NCBI GenBank assembly: GCA_020438215.1
Contig: JAGQUX010000009.1
Coordinates: 19,297-83,296, forward strand
DNA from: Armatimonadota bacterium
GTDB taxonomy: Bacteria > Armatimonadota > Fimbriimonadia > Fimbriimonadales > Fimbriimonadaceae
Reading direction: 5' to 3'
Length of the DNA: 64,000 bases
Position numbers and translations under genes: made by a program. Each line of letters opens with the position of its first letter. Position 1 is the first letter of the stretch. Shown here piece after piece: positions 33,125 to 41,964 of this stretch. A model generated the notes under the pieces. It saw only the letters and a program-made list of their open reading frames with translations. It ran no database searches and had not been told where the DNA came from.

Positions 33125-35830
33125 ATGGGATTGAGATTCATGAGGGCGGCAATCGCCGCCCTTACTACTTTGGGAGTGATGTGCGTGGCATCCGCGCACA
33201 CGCTCACGGTTGAGATTGGTCAGTCACGCGGCGACCAACTCGACGACTATCTGGACGCGGTTGCGCGGAACTATAACTTCCGCCTTGCGAAGCTTAGCGA
33301 CAAGATGCGCGAGCTTCGTGGTGATACGGCAACCTTCTCGATGCCGCTTCGTATCGTTCTCACTCAAAACGGTGTTCCTCTCCCTGTGCGACCTCAGGGC
33401 CGCGCCGTCGGATCTCTCATCCCAACATTTGATGCCACGGGCGCCCGCGCCTTCCCCAGCGAATACCGCACCTACCTCGAATCTGTTTTCACTGCTGCCG
33501 AACCAGCGATGAATGCCACATTTGGGATGCCAAGCTTAGGCGGAATCGTCCACGTCCGGAACTACGACGCGGACATCCAAGCTCGCCTCGCTGTCAGCGG
33601 CGGCTACTACATCCCGAATGGACCAGATGGTCCAGAAATCCGATTCCCTGTCTATCAAAGCTCAACCAGCGCGGGAATCAACTACGTTCACACTCTTTTG
33701 CTGGCTTATCTCGGTACTAAGGCGTACATCCACGATGCCTACAACGAAGGATTTGTTCGCGCGGCAACCATGCAGGTCGCCCGTACCCCAGGCTCAATTC
33801 CAAGCTCAACTTCCGATGTTATCGAATCCACGCTCGACAACCTCTACGATGTCAGCACATTCTATGATTGGAGCAACCAACCAGGGATCGGAGCTAAGCA
33901 GTTCATTGCTCCAAACCTACTGAACCAGCCACTTCCCCTTGGCGGAAGCACTGGCGGCATTTTCCTACTCCGTATGCAGATGGCGGGAACCGCTTGGGCA
34001 AAAGTTCTTGTTCAATATCCCGGTTTCATTGCTCAGATGAACTCCTTCCAGTATGCGAACTTTGGTTCGTATAACACGGAGGCTCAGCTCAATGCCCTTG
34101 GTCAGTTCGTGATCAACGGTCTTGCTGGCTCCGGTAGCGCGACCGTCGAAGGTCTGTCCTACACCGACTGGGTGAAGCGTCAGCGCATCCTGGATATGCG
34201 CGGAAACGGCGGCGTAAAGGTCGTTCCGCAAGCATTCCCCATTGATCCAACGCCTGCCTCCAACGATTACGGCGTATTTGGTATCGTCCTGAACGCTTTC
34301 CAAAGCGACCCGATCGGCAACGAAACCCTGCTCGCCGGACAATCTTTCCCGATCTTCTGGCGCGATGACTTCAACCGATTCTTCACCAGCGCGCAAGATG
34401 ACATCATCAGCGTTGCCGATGGCTACGGATCTATCGTCCCGAACTTTCCCGAAGAGTCAGCCGATAACCGCCCGTACCGAGTGACTATCGACTTGCCGTA
34501 TGAAGGCAAACTCGCTCGCCTTACTTTGCCCGCTGGGGCAATCGCTACGGGCACAAATCCGACGCCAAACACCTTCTACGGAACTCTTGTTGGATTCCCA
34601 GTTTTGGCAACCGGAAATTACGTGGTTCGTCTCACTTATGGAGCGACAACGGTGGATTTCTCCGCCGCGAGAAACGCTTTCGGAGGCACTCCGCTAGTCG
34701 GCAACTTTGATAACGCGCAGACGATCACCGTTCAAGTCATTAGCCAAGCCGGTGTAGTGATGAGCCGCACGGTGAACAAAGGCAAAGGGGCACTGGCCCT
34801 CGAAATTCGCCACCCGGACAGCTTCACAAGTCACGTCTTTAGCCGACCAGGCGAACTCCGCACGGTCGCCATCCCGCTCGAGCCATTTCGTCCCAATGCG
34901 GCTGACATTCTTGGTCTGACCGACGATCAAACGCTCACTGCTCGCTACGACCCCACGCTCGGTCGATACATCTTCTATCCCGATGAAGGTGAGTTTGAAG
35001 AAGGGCTCGGCTACTTCGTCCGTGGCACATCGCAAAGCGGTGTTCTGGTGGAGGGGACAACTTCTCCTCGCACCCCGATCGCGGTCGCGCTCAAACCAGG
35101 CTGGAACCTCGTTTCCAACCCATCGCCTGGTTCAAGCCTGCCGCAAGTGATTACGGGAACATCTTCCCCGCAATCGTGGAGCTCTGCTCTTGGCACCGTA
35201 ATCGGAACAACCTTTTTCCAATTCAACCGCGACCCGGTGAACCCCGATCTCGGCACACTCCTTTCCGCATCCACTTTCGAGACCGCCAAGGCGTACTTCG
35301 TGCGCGTGCTTGATCCGAATGGCGCGGTTCTCGTTTTTGGAACACTGAGTAGCTCCGCTCCTCAGGCCAGCCGAGCCGCCATTAGTGTCGGCAACGCCCT
35401 CGCCGCGCGCGCTGTCTCTCGAAGCCGAACTCAACTCGGAAGCTGGATGTCCCAAGTGCAGATGTCAAGCGACCTTGGCCACTTCTGCGCTTGCGAAATT
35501 GGACAAGCTCCTGGTGCGTTGCGCGGATTCACAGATCGTGAAGATTCTCTTCTTGCTCCTGGGCCAGGCGGAACTCAAATTGTCGTCACGGACTTCGGGC
35601 CGCTTTACCGCGATATCCGGCGAGTAGGTGATCGAGAAACGTTCCAAATCACCGCTGTTGGCTTGATTCCGGGTCAGTGGTACACATTCCGCGCCTCGAA
35701 TATGCTGGGCAATACCAGAATGCAAATCCGCCCTGTCGGAAGTGCCCGTGGCGGAGATATTGGCTCGGGTGGCGCATATCGCTTCCGTGCGACAGCCACC
35801 AAGCAAGTCTTTGAGGTGACCCCACGATGA
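33125..35830 (+). CDS. Large secreted protein of unknown function
   Basis: A 901-residue exported protein; signal peptide MGLRFMRAAIAALTTLGVMC ending near ASA. I do not recognise a full-length family. At about residues 199-225, YVHTLLLAYLGT... YNEGFVRAA resembles the zinc-site region of gluzincin peptidases, but the Glu and second His of HExxH are missing, so if related it is catalytically dead. The rest is beta-rich. LKPGWNLVSNPS near residue 655 is the kind of strand found in many secreted multi-domain proteins. Start ATG 33125 or 33140. It lies between two carboxypeptidase-regulatory lipoproteins; its stop overlaps the next start (ATGA). Confidence 0.75.
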   Translation: MGLRFMRAAIAALTTLGVMCVASAHTLTVEIGQSRGDQLDDYLDAVARNYNFRLAKLSDKMRELRGDTATFSMPLRIVLTQNGVPLPVRPQGRAVGSLIPTFDATGARAFPSEYRTYLESVFTAAEPAMNATFGMPSLGGIVHVRNYDADIQARLAVSGGYYIPNGPDGPEIRFPVYQSSTSAGINYVHTLLLAYLGTKAYIHDAYNEGFVRAATMQVARTPGSIPSSTSDVIESTLDNLYDVSTFYDWSNQPGIGAKQFIAPNLLNQPLPLGGSTGGIFLLRMQMAGTAWAKVLVQYPGFIAQMNSFQYANFGSYNTEAQLNALGQFVINGLAGSGSATVEGLSYTDWVKRQRILDMRGNGGVKVVPQAFPIDPTPASNDYGVFGIVLNAFQSDPIGNETLLAGQSFPIFWRDDFNRFFTSAQDDIISVADGYGSIVPNFPEESADNRPYRVTIDLPYEGKLARLTLPAGAIATGTNPTPNTFYGTLVGFPVLATGNYVVRLTYGATTVDFSAARNAFGGTPLVGNFDNAQTITVQVISQAGVVMSRTVNKGKGALALEIRHPDSFTSHVFSRPGELRTVAIPLEPFRPNAADILGLTDDQTLTARYDPTLGRYIFYPDEGEFEEGLGYFVRGTSQSGVLVEGTTSPRTPIAVALKPGWNLVSNPSPGSSLPQVITGTSSPQSWSSALGTVIGTTFFQFNRDPVNPDLGTLLSASTFETAKAYFVRVLDPNGAVLVFGTLSSSAPQASRAAISVGNALAARAVSRSRTQLGSWMSQVQMSSDLGHFCACEIGQAPGALRGFTDREDSLLAPGPGGTQIVVTDFGPLYRDIRRVGDRETFQITAVGLIPGQWYTFRASNMLGNTRMQIRPVGSARGGDIGSGGAYRFRATATKQVFEVTPR

Positions 35831-36714
35831 CAACTCAACGGACGAAAGCGTTCTTTCCATGGTTTCTTCTTGTCATGCTCCTCATCGCGCTGGGGTGCGG
35901 GGGAGGCGGTGGTGGCACGGTCACGAATTACAATCTCAGCGGGTTCGTGATCAATATCGAAACCGGTTCTGACCCAGATCCCGTGGCAACCGTGCGCGTC
36001 GGCGAAAACGCTGTCCTTACCGATTCCACCGATGGGTTTTTCAATATCCTGGTTCCACCCAACACGACTTCGCTGACGGTCACTTACACTCCGACTGGCG
36101 GAAGCCCGATTGTTCGTTCGTTCAGTTTTGCTGGCATCACTGCCGATACTGATCTCGGCGACCTCTTTGTTGGGCCTGAAGAAGTCACCCTCACGGGGAC
36201 GGTCCAGGACTCCACGACAAATCAAGGACTCTCTGGAGTCACTTTGAAAATTGCCGGGCGGCAAGCAATCAGCGCTTCCGATGGATCGTTCTCAATCCCA
36301 GGCGTTGCGTATTCCAGCAACACGCAAACGGTTTTCTTTGGACTGCAAGGTATCGCCACCAAAACCAACTACTTTCAAGCCAATTTCAGCCCGACCTCCA
36401 CACCCGTGAACGGAATAGTGGGCATCGGAACGATCTCCATGACGCCAGTGGGAGGCACTACGCCTCCACCTCTCCCGACGAATGTGAACGGTTCCACTAC
36501 CCCCGCGAACGCGGCTATTGGTGGCACAGTTGAAATTCTCAGTGGAACCACCGTTATCCGAACAACCATCATTGATGGACTCGGACAGTTCAAAGTTTGG
36601 CTCCCGGCTGGGACGTATACGGCCCGGGTTACATCCTCGGGGGCATCTGGAACGTCTAACTTTACGGTCACCAATGTCAACAGCCAAATCTCGATCACTG
36701 TCCCCGTCAGCTAA
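35827..36714 (+). CDS. Lipoprotein with carboxypeptidase-regulatory-like repeats
   Basis: A 295-residue lipoprotein with signal MTTQRTKAFFPWFLLVMLLI and lipobox ALGC, then a Gly-rich linker. It holds about three beta-sandwich units of the CarboxypepD_reg/Ig-like type (LSGFVINIETGSDPDPVATV, LTGTVQDSTTNQGLSGVTLK, GGTVEILSGTTVIRTTIIDG with final TYTARVTSSG). It has the same architecture as the gene at 31810 but is not a close copy. ATGA overlap with the upstream gene; its last 41 bases overlap the LptC-like gene. Confidence 0.82.
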   Translation: MTTQRTKAFFPWFLLVMLLIALGCGGGGGGTVTNYNLSGFVINIETGSDPDPVATVRVGENAVLTDSTDGFFNILVPPNTTSLTVTYTPTGGSPIVRSFSFAGITADTDLGDLFVGPEEVTLTGTVQDSTTNQGLSGVTLKIAGRQAISASDGSFSIPGVAYSSNTQTVFFGLQGIATKTNYFQANFSPTSTPVNGIVGIGTISMTPVGGTTPPPLPTNVNGSTTPANAAIGGTVEILSGTTVIRTTIIDGLGQFKVWLPAGTYTARVTSSGASGTSNFTVTNVNSQISITVPVS

Positions 36715-38101
36715 ATCGCAAGCCACGAACTTACTTGCATTTGCTGGATTGGTGGGCGTTATTGCGGCCGTCTACGCGGGCGTCAGCATGATCATGCGCC
36801 AAGACCCGATGGCAGCTTATCGAGATACAGGAGAACCTCGCAACCGCGAAGGCATTGTAATGAAAGGCTTCGAGATTCGCACTTATCAGGGCGAAACTCT
36901 TCAAGTCGCGGCGGATGTTGATAAGGCAATCGTTCAAGATGACCGCACCCAAGTGACGCTTGAAGGCATCAGTGATGGACGATTCATTACCGATGACGGT
37001 GACACCTTTGGCTTTGAAGTCACGAAAGCGGTCTACGGGCGAGTCAGCAAAGCGTTTGTTGTGGAAGATGGCGTCCGCATCACGAACGAAGATTTGGACT
37101 TAAAAGCCGAAGGATTCGTTTATGATCACCTGACTGAGCAAGTCCAGATCAAAGGGCCAGTCGAAGGCATTGTCAATGGCGGCACCATGAAAGCCGAAAA
37201 CGTCGTCATTGATCTCAACGCAGGTGAACTCCGCACCGACAAGATGGCTTGGGTCGGCAAGCTAGAACTCCAGAACGGCAAGCTCTCCACCTGGAAAATT
37301 GACGTCGGTAAGTTCAAATACAAAGATGGCATCGGCACATGGACAGATGCTCGAGGACAAGATGACGACATGATCATCCGTTGCAAAACGATGACTTACG
37401 ACAAGAAAAATGAGATCATCACGGCGGAAGGCGATGTCAAGTACTTCGGTATCGACGCCAATGTCTCCTGCGATAAGGCGGTCATTGAGCGCAATATCGG
37501 TCGCGCAATTTTAACTTCTAACACTCGGGTTTCGATGCTTGTGAAACCGGAAGATCAATCCACACCGAAAGAATCGGAAATCCCGCCGCTCACCCCGTTC
37601 GTCCCCGATGAAATCAAGGGAAGTCGTCCGGCGGCTCCTCGGACAAACACTCAAGAGAGCCCGGTTCGCAAAACCGACAATTTGCGGCAATACCCAACCG
37701 TAATCGAAGCGGGCAAGGTGGATTACTACTACAAAGAAGGTCAGCGGCGGGCAACTGTTACTGGTTCACCTTGGGCGCGGCAACAACTTGGTGCTACTGA
37801 CTGGCGAACTATATCTTGCCATTCCGCGCAATACGATGGCGAGCGAGAAAAGCTCACATTGAAGTCAAAGGCAGACAATGTCCGCGATGTGCGAATGCGC
37901 AACTCTGTCGGGGATGACCTCATGGCGTTCTATCTCATCGTCAGCACCAAAAAGGATGATGACGAAATGGAAGGCGAAGGCGTGATGGGCACGCTCATCT
38001 ATGAAGAAGAGCAAGGTGGCGGTGGTTCAACCGGAGGCGGAACAGGATCCACAACCAGCGGCGGACTTCCGACCATCAACGGCCCCATCGGTCGCGGTTA
38101 G
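36674..38101 (+). CDS. LptC/OstA-like membrane-anchored protein
   Basis: A 475-residue protein with one N-terminal membrane anchor (NLLAFAGLVGVIAAVYAGVSM) and a long periplasmic beta domain. IVMKGFEIRTYQGETLQVAA and the strands up to about residue 230 fit the LptC fold; GVRITNEDLDLKAEGFVYDHL and AKYF-like strands continue into an OstA/LptA-type region, so LptC and LptA functions may be fused. A Gly/Thr-rich tail ends the protein. ATG 36674 lies inside the preceding gene but is the last ATG before the anchor. The rlmN-lpt operon at the left edge already encodes an LptC-like protein, so this is a second, cluster-specific one. Confidence 0.72.
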   Translation: MSTAKSRSLSPSAKSQATNLLAFAGLVGVIAAVYAGVSMIMRQDPMAAYRDTGEPRNREGIVMKGFEIRTYQGETLQVAADVDKAIVQDDRTQVTLEGISDGRFITDDGDTFGFEVTKAVYGRVSKAFVVEDGVRITNEDLDLKAEGFVYDHLTEQVQIKGPVEGIVNGGTMKAENVVIDLNAGELRTDKMAWVGKLELQNGKLSTWKIDVGKFKYKDGIGTWTDARGQDDDMIIRCKTMTYDKKNEIITAEGDVKYFGIDANVSCDKAVIERNIGRAILTSNTRVSMLVKPEDQSTPKESEIPPLTPFVPDEIKGSRPAAPRTNTQESPVRKTDNLRQYPTVIEAGKVDYYYKEGQRRATVTGSPWARQQLGATDWRTISCHSAQYDGEREKLTLKSKADNVRDVRMRNSVGDDLMAFYLIVSTKKDDDEMEGEGVMGTLIYEEEQGGGGSTGGGTGSTTSGGLPTINGPIGRG

Positions 38102-38658
38102 AGTTCGCCTTTGATCCCGAGCGCCTCAGAATTTCCACGCATCGCCGTAATCAAATTGTTGATGTGATCATTCAGCGGCAACTCAATCAGTTCTGCCCCA
38201 GAGTAGACATCCTCTCGATTCACACCCGCTGCGAAGTTGAGTGTTTTTAGCTTCTTGGTCACGCTCTTTGCTTCCAAGTCATGAACTGATTTGCTGGGGC
38301 GGACATAGCAACATGCAGTAATGAACCCACTTAGTTCATCGCAAGCGAACAGGTGTTTTTCCAGCGGCGATTCTGGCTCAACACCGGTTTTGGGAGCGTA
38401 GTGGGTGGCAATTGCACGGATAATCACCGGATCAGTGCCTCTCTCTTCCAGCCACTTCATCCCCCAAATCGGGTGTTCATCGGGGTGCTTTTCGTAATCA
38501 AAATCATGAAGCAAACCGCAGACTCCCCACAGCTCAATATCTTCGCCGAGTTTCTCGGCATACCACCGCATACAGGTTTCCACTCCCAGCATATGCTTGC
38601 GGAGGGACTCGCTTTCGGTGAACTCACAAACTATCTGCCAAGCTACTTCTCGATTCAT
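38098..38658 (-). CDS. HD-domain protein (putative phosphohydrolase)
   Basis: A 186-residue soluble protein with an HD domain: His in RKHMLGVETCMRWYA, the paired His-Asp in GLLHDFDYEKHPDEHP, later AIATHYAPKTG and CDELSGFITACCYVRP. This set matches the HDIG-type hydrolases found in many bacteria. Its substrate is unknown. It starts 5 bases after the AlbA_2 gene stop, so the two form an operon. Its stop overlaps the convergent LptC-like gene by 4 bases. Confidence 0.87.
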   Translation of the reverse strand: MNREVAWQIVCEFTESESLRKHMLGVETCMRWYAEKLGEDIELWGVCGLLHDFDYEKHPDEHPIWGMKWLEERGTDPVIIRAIATHYAPKTGVEPESPLEKHLFACDELSGFITACCYVRPSKSVHDLEAKSVTKKLKTLNFAAGVNREDVYSGAELIELPLNDHINNLITAMRGNSEALGIKGEL

Positions 38659-38662
38659 GGCT

Positions 38663-39916
38663 CTAGTTTGCCGAATTTTCGATGCGATCCAGCACGAATT
38701 GGTCTCGATGGCGACCGGTGAGGTTCAAAGTACGGTTGCCATCTCGCACGCAAAGCTCCTCGCTCGGGGGCTCTTCTTTCTTGCCGGGGCGGATGAGGTA
38801 AGTCACTTGTTGATGAAGCGGCTTGACTTCCACTAAGCAAAGGGTTTTGCCCTCTTTTTGCGGGAAGCTGATATTGACTGAATTCAGTGGAATCGGATCA
38901 ACGTGCCACTTGATCGCCTCGCGAATCTTCCCTTCAAAAGTATCTTCTTTCGCTTCATCCTTAAGGTTGAAAAACTCCTCTTCCAGTCCAAGGATCGCGC
39001 CGTCATCCTGCACTCCGATCCACACACGACCCCCATCTGAATTCAGAAAGGCGACAATCGCACGAAGAACATTGAACTTCAAATCGCCGACTTTTTGTTG
39101 TCGACGCCGATCCCATTCCCAACTTGCTTTGAATTCCGTCGTCGCATTTTCGGTTGAGATTTCAAATCGATCGAAGAGCACATTCCCCGGCAAAATCCCG
39201 ATGTTCACAATATGATGGATGTCTGGCCAAGGGGCAGAATTCGCACGCAGATGTTCCAGAGCAATCCGGAAACGAATCGCTTCAGCACAGAGATCGTCGG
39301 CGCAAAAAATATTCCACTTGCTCCAATCCTTCCCCGACTCTAGCGCTAATCGCACCCACTCTCCAACTCGAATTCCTGATCCCGCGTTGGGTTCAATCAC
39401 TGGATCCATTTCCGGGATTGCGCAAGAGTGCACTTCCCCTTCTCCCATGAACTCGGCTTGAAGTTGGGAGATCACAATAGGATCAGCAACCGGAATTTTG
39501 AGAACGGAATTCCAAAACTCATTTGGCGGCGGGAACGGCAATGTATCCGATTCGCTGGTTGCGAGCAAAACCGGGCCGAGATATTCCGTCGACCCCACCG
39601 CTCGGTTCAACAAACTCCGAACACGACCAGATTTTGTGCTCGTCGCTTGCGACAGCAAGATATGAACCATTTGGTGGAAGCAATAAGGATGATCCTTTGC
39701 TCGCCAACGATTGACCAACCCAGAAACAAGCATTGATCCCTGAATATGATCAATCCCTTTCAGGAAGAGAACGCGCAGTGCCCAAAAGCGCAGGAGTTCA
39801 ACCCGTTTCTCAAGTGGGAGTTTAACCTTCCAATTCCGCGCAAAGAGATCACACTGCTCAGAAAACTGTCTGAGCAGTGGATCCACTTTGGCGGTCGCTT
39901 CGCGCTCCCCTAACAT
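38663..39916 (-). CDS. AlbA_2 (Schlafen-type) domain protein
   Basis: A 417-residue protein in two parts. The N-terminal about 250 residues (helical, Trp/Leu-rich, LLRFWALRVLFLKGIDHIQG) are unfamiliar. Residues about 255-370 form an AlbA_2/Schlafen-type domain: ATTEFKASWEWDRRRQQK, LRAIVAFLNSDGGRVWIGVQ, GAILGLEEEFF and VNISFP... CLVEV. This domain is found in bacterial regulators, helicase-linked proteins and Schlafen nucleases. There is no Walker motif. A clear promoter within the end of the S9 peptidase gene serves it. Possible RNA- or DNA-directed regulator or defence protein; undecided. Confidence 0.75.
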   Translation of the reverse strand: MLGEREATAKVDPLLRQFSEQCDLFARNWKVKLPLEKRVELLRFWALRVLFLKGIDHIQGSMLVSGLVNRWRAKDHPYCFHQMVHILLSQATSTKSGRVRSLLNRAVGSTEYLGPVLLATSESDTLPFPPPNEFWNSVLKIPVADPIVISQLQAEFMGEGEVHSCAIPEMDPVIEPNAGSGIRVGEWVRLALESGKDWSKWNIFCADDLCAEAIRFRIALEHLRANSAPWPDIHHIVNIGILPGNVLFDRFEISTENATTEFKASWEWDRRRQQKVGDLKFNVLRAIVAFLNSDGGRVWIGVQDDGAILGLEEEFFNLKDEAKEDTFEGKIREAIKWHVDPIPLNSVNISFPQKEGKTLCLVEVKPLHQQVTYLIRPGKKEEPPSEELCVRDGNRTLNLTGRHRDQFVLDRIENSAN

Positions 39917-39925
39917 CTATTAAAG

Positions 39926-39955
39926 ATTATAGATACTTCTTCCACCAATTGACAA
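39926..39955 (-). promoter_or_regulatory. Promoter of the AlbA_2-HD operon
   Basis: On the reverse strand TTGTCA (39950-39955) and TATAAT (39926-39931) are 18 bases apart; TATAAT lies 9 bases before the ATG at 39916. It overlaps the last codons and stop of the S9 peptidase gene. It is the best sigma-70-like match I found in the window. Confidence 0.65.
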
Positions 39956-41921
39956 TTTCTTTTAGTCGGTGTATGCGAAGATCGCTTGGTCCGTTGCGGC
40001 TCATTCCGTGACTGGTTGAGTCTGGATAACGGACAAATCGGCTGGGGATCCCTTGCATCTGCAATGCGTGGAAAACTTGTTCTCCCTGCTCCACATTACA
40101 TCGCAGATCACCAACCGAGTGAATGATTAAAGTTGGTGTTGTAACCTTATCAAAGTAAGCGATTGGAGATTGCCGCCACATTTCTCTGATCTTTTCAATA
40201 TCACCCCAAGCGTAGCCACCGAAGTATTCATCATGAGCTAGCGGGAAGTCCGAGTTTCCGGCCATGCTTACCCAGTTGGAAACACAACGGTCTGTGATCG
40301 CCGCTTTGTAATCTTGAGAATGTCCAATCGCCCAGTTCGTCATGTAACCACCGTAGCTACCACCCATGATTCCAATTCGCGTTTCATCGATGTCATGGTC
40401 AAACTGCATCCACTTAGTCACAGCATGAATGTCATCCCAATCTACAGAACCCCAGTTTTGGAAGATGCCACAACAAAATTCCTCGCCATATCCCTTCGAT
40501 CCGCGCGGATTGCTGAATACGACTGTGTTGCCTTGGGCGCAAAGTAACTGGAATTCGTGGAAGAACCCAACTCCATACTGCGTGTGCGGGCCGCCATGGA
40601 CTTCCAGGATCCCGGGTGTTTTGCCTCCACTTGATGGGCGCATCACCCAAGCGTGAACCTTCTTGTCATTTGTCGAATCCACCCAAATCTCTTCTGGCTT
40701 AATCAGTTCTAGCTCATCTAAAAGCTCGCGGTTGTGATCGGTGAGAACTTTGAATTCGCCGTTTTCAAAAACGCCAACGTCATTGGGGCGTTGCCAGTCG
40801 GCATAGGTCACTGCTTGACGCTTTCCATCATTACTCAATGAACAAGGAGCCAGAAGATGCCAGCCGCTCGTCAGAACCTTGACTTCTCCAGTGGCAACAT
40901 CAAATTCACCGATTTGAATTTCGCCATGCCAAGCAATCGTCACGCGGATGGATTTCCCGTCCGGCATCCATTCCATGCACTCTCCGCCACCTGCGCCGAC
41001 ATCGCTCAATGTCGCGGCCTGCAAACAGTAATCAGCGGAATCGGAGATACATCGCTGCTCGCCGCCGGAAACTGGGCTGACATAGAGCCTTGTGTTCCGG
41101 TCTCCCCAAACATGGTCTTGCTCTGTATCGCCGAAATACGCCACAAATTCACCACATGGTGAAACTGATGGCGACCCCTTAGAGCCTTTTTCTAGTCCAG
41201 GAAGCATCGATGCATTGCCATCAAGGTCAACTCGGTAAAGCTGCTCATTCGGCTTTTCGCGCATCGGATGATCTTCGGCACTATGAGCAACAATCAGCCC
41301 GCTAGAATCTTTCAACCAATCGAAGGAATAGAAATCCAGGCGACTCGGGCCGTAAAGCTCATTCGCTTCTCCGGTTTGGACATTCACCAGCCAAATTGCG
41401 TATCGCTGATTCCCAAAGTAGCCATCCCCATCCAAGCGATACCAAATGTCATCAATTTCCACTGGCGGGGTACTCAGGCCATTGCCCTTGCGCTCCTCAG
41501 ATGCCTTTTGTGTCCAAGCAGCGTGAGTCGGACGGAATCGGAAAGCAATCCACTTTGAGTCCGGTGACCATGCCAATGAGTCGACTGAACCTTCTGGCAA
41601 ATCAGTCAACTTTGTGGCTTCGCCGGGGACATCCATCGGAAGCAAATAAATTTGCGCCATCTTGTCCTCCCGACCAGAGATAAAAGCGATGCGACCACCA
41701 CAAGGAGACCAACGTCCATTCGCGCAACTCGAATCCCCTTGCGTTAGCTTTCGCCATTTACCCTTATCGACATCAGCAAGATGAAGATGGCTGATTTTTT
41801 TATTCTTGTCGTTGTCCGCTGCTAGCGAGTACAAAACATGGCCCCCACAAGGAGACATCTGAACGTCACTGACCACTTTGATGCGGGCGATATCTTCTGG
41901 GCGCACAGGCCGTTTACTCAT
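39927..41921 (-). CDS. S9-family (prolyl oligopeptidase-type) serine peptidase
   Basis: A 664-residue peptidase like acylaminoacyl-peptidase. The N-terminal beta-propeller (about residues 10-390) has repeated blade motifs such as GRWSPCGGRIAFISG and SLAWSPDSKWIAFRF. The C-terminal alpha/beta-hydrolase domain has Ser522 in GIMGGSYGGYMTNW, Asp605 in HSVGDLRCN and His638 in STSHGMSRNG. There is no signal peptide, so it is probably cytoplasmic and trims peptides. The -10-like TAGAAT lies 7 bases before its ATG. Confidence 0.93.
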   Translation of the reverse strand: MSKRPVRPEDIARIKVVSDVQMSPCGGHVLYSLAADNDKNKKISHLHLADVDKGKWRKLTQGDSSCANGRWSPCGGRIAFISGREDKMAQIYLLPMDVPGEATKLTDLPEGSVDSLAWSPDSKWIAFRFRPTHAAWTQKASEERKGNGLSTPPVEIDDIWYRLDGDGYFGNQRYAIWLVNVQTGEANELYGPSRLDFYSFDWLKDSSGLIVAHSAEDHPMREKPNEQLYRVDLDGNASMLPGLEKGSKGSPSVSPCGEFVAYFGDTEQDHVWGDRNTRLYVSPVSGGEQRCISDSADYCLQAATLSDVGAGGGECMEWMPDGKSIRVTIAWHGEIQIGEFDVATGEVKVLTSGWHLLAPCSLSNDGKRQAVTYADWQRPNDVGVFENGEFKVLTDHNRELLDELELIKPEEIWVDSTNDKKVHAWVMRPSSGGKTPGILEVHGGPHTQYGVGFFHEFQLLCAQGNTVVFSNPRGSKGYGEEFCCGIFQNWGSVDWDDIHAVTKWMQFDHDIDETRIGIMGGSYGGYMTNWAIGHSQDYKAAITDRCVSNWVSMAGNSDFPLAHDEYFGGYAWGDIEKIREMWRQSPIAYFDKVTTPTLIIHSVGDLRCNVEQGEQVFHALQMQGIPSRFVRYPDSTSHGMSRNGPSDLRIHRLKEIVNWWKKYL

Positions 41922-41928
41922 GCGGCAG

Positions 41929-41934
41929 ATTCTA
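41929..41934 (-). promoter_or_regulatory. Candidate -10 element of the S9 peptidase gene
   Basis: TAGAAT on the reverse strand lies 7 bases before the ATG at 41921, with no ribosome binding site between, as expected for a leaderless transcript. The -35 is weak (TTTACC at 16 bases). Confidence 0.45.
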
Positions 41935-41964
41935 CGTCATCCCGAGTCAGGTAAACCCGAATTC

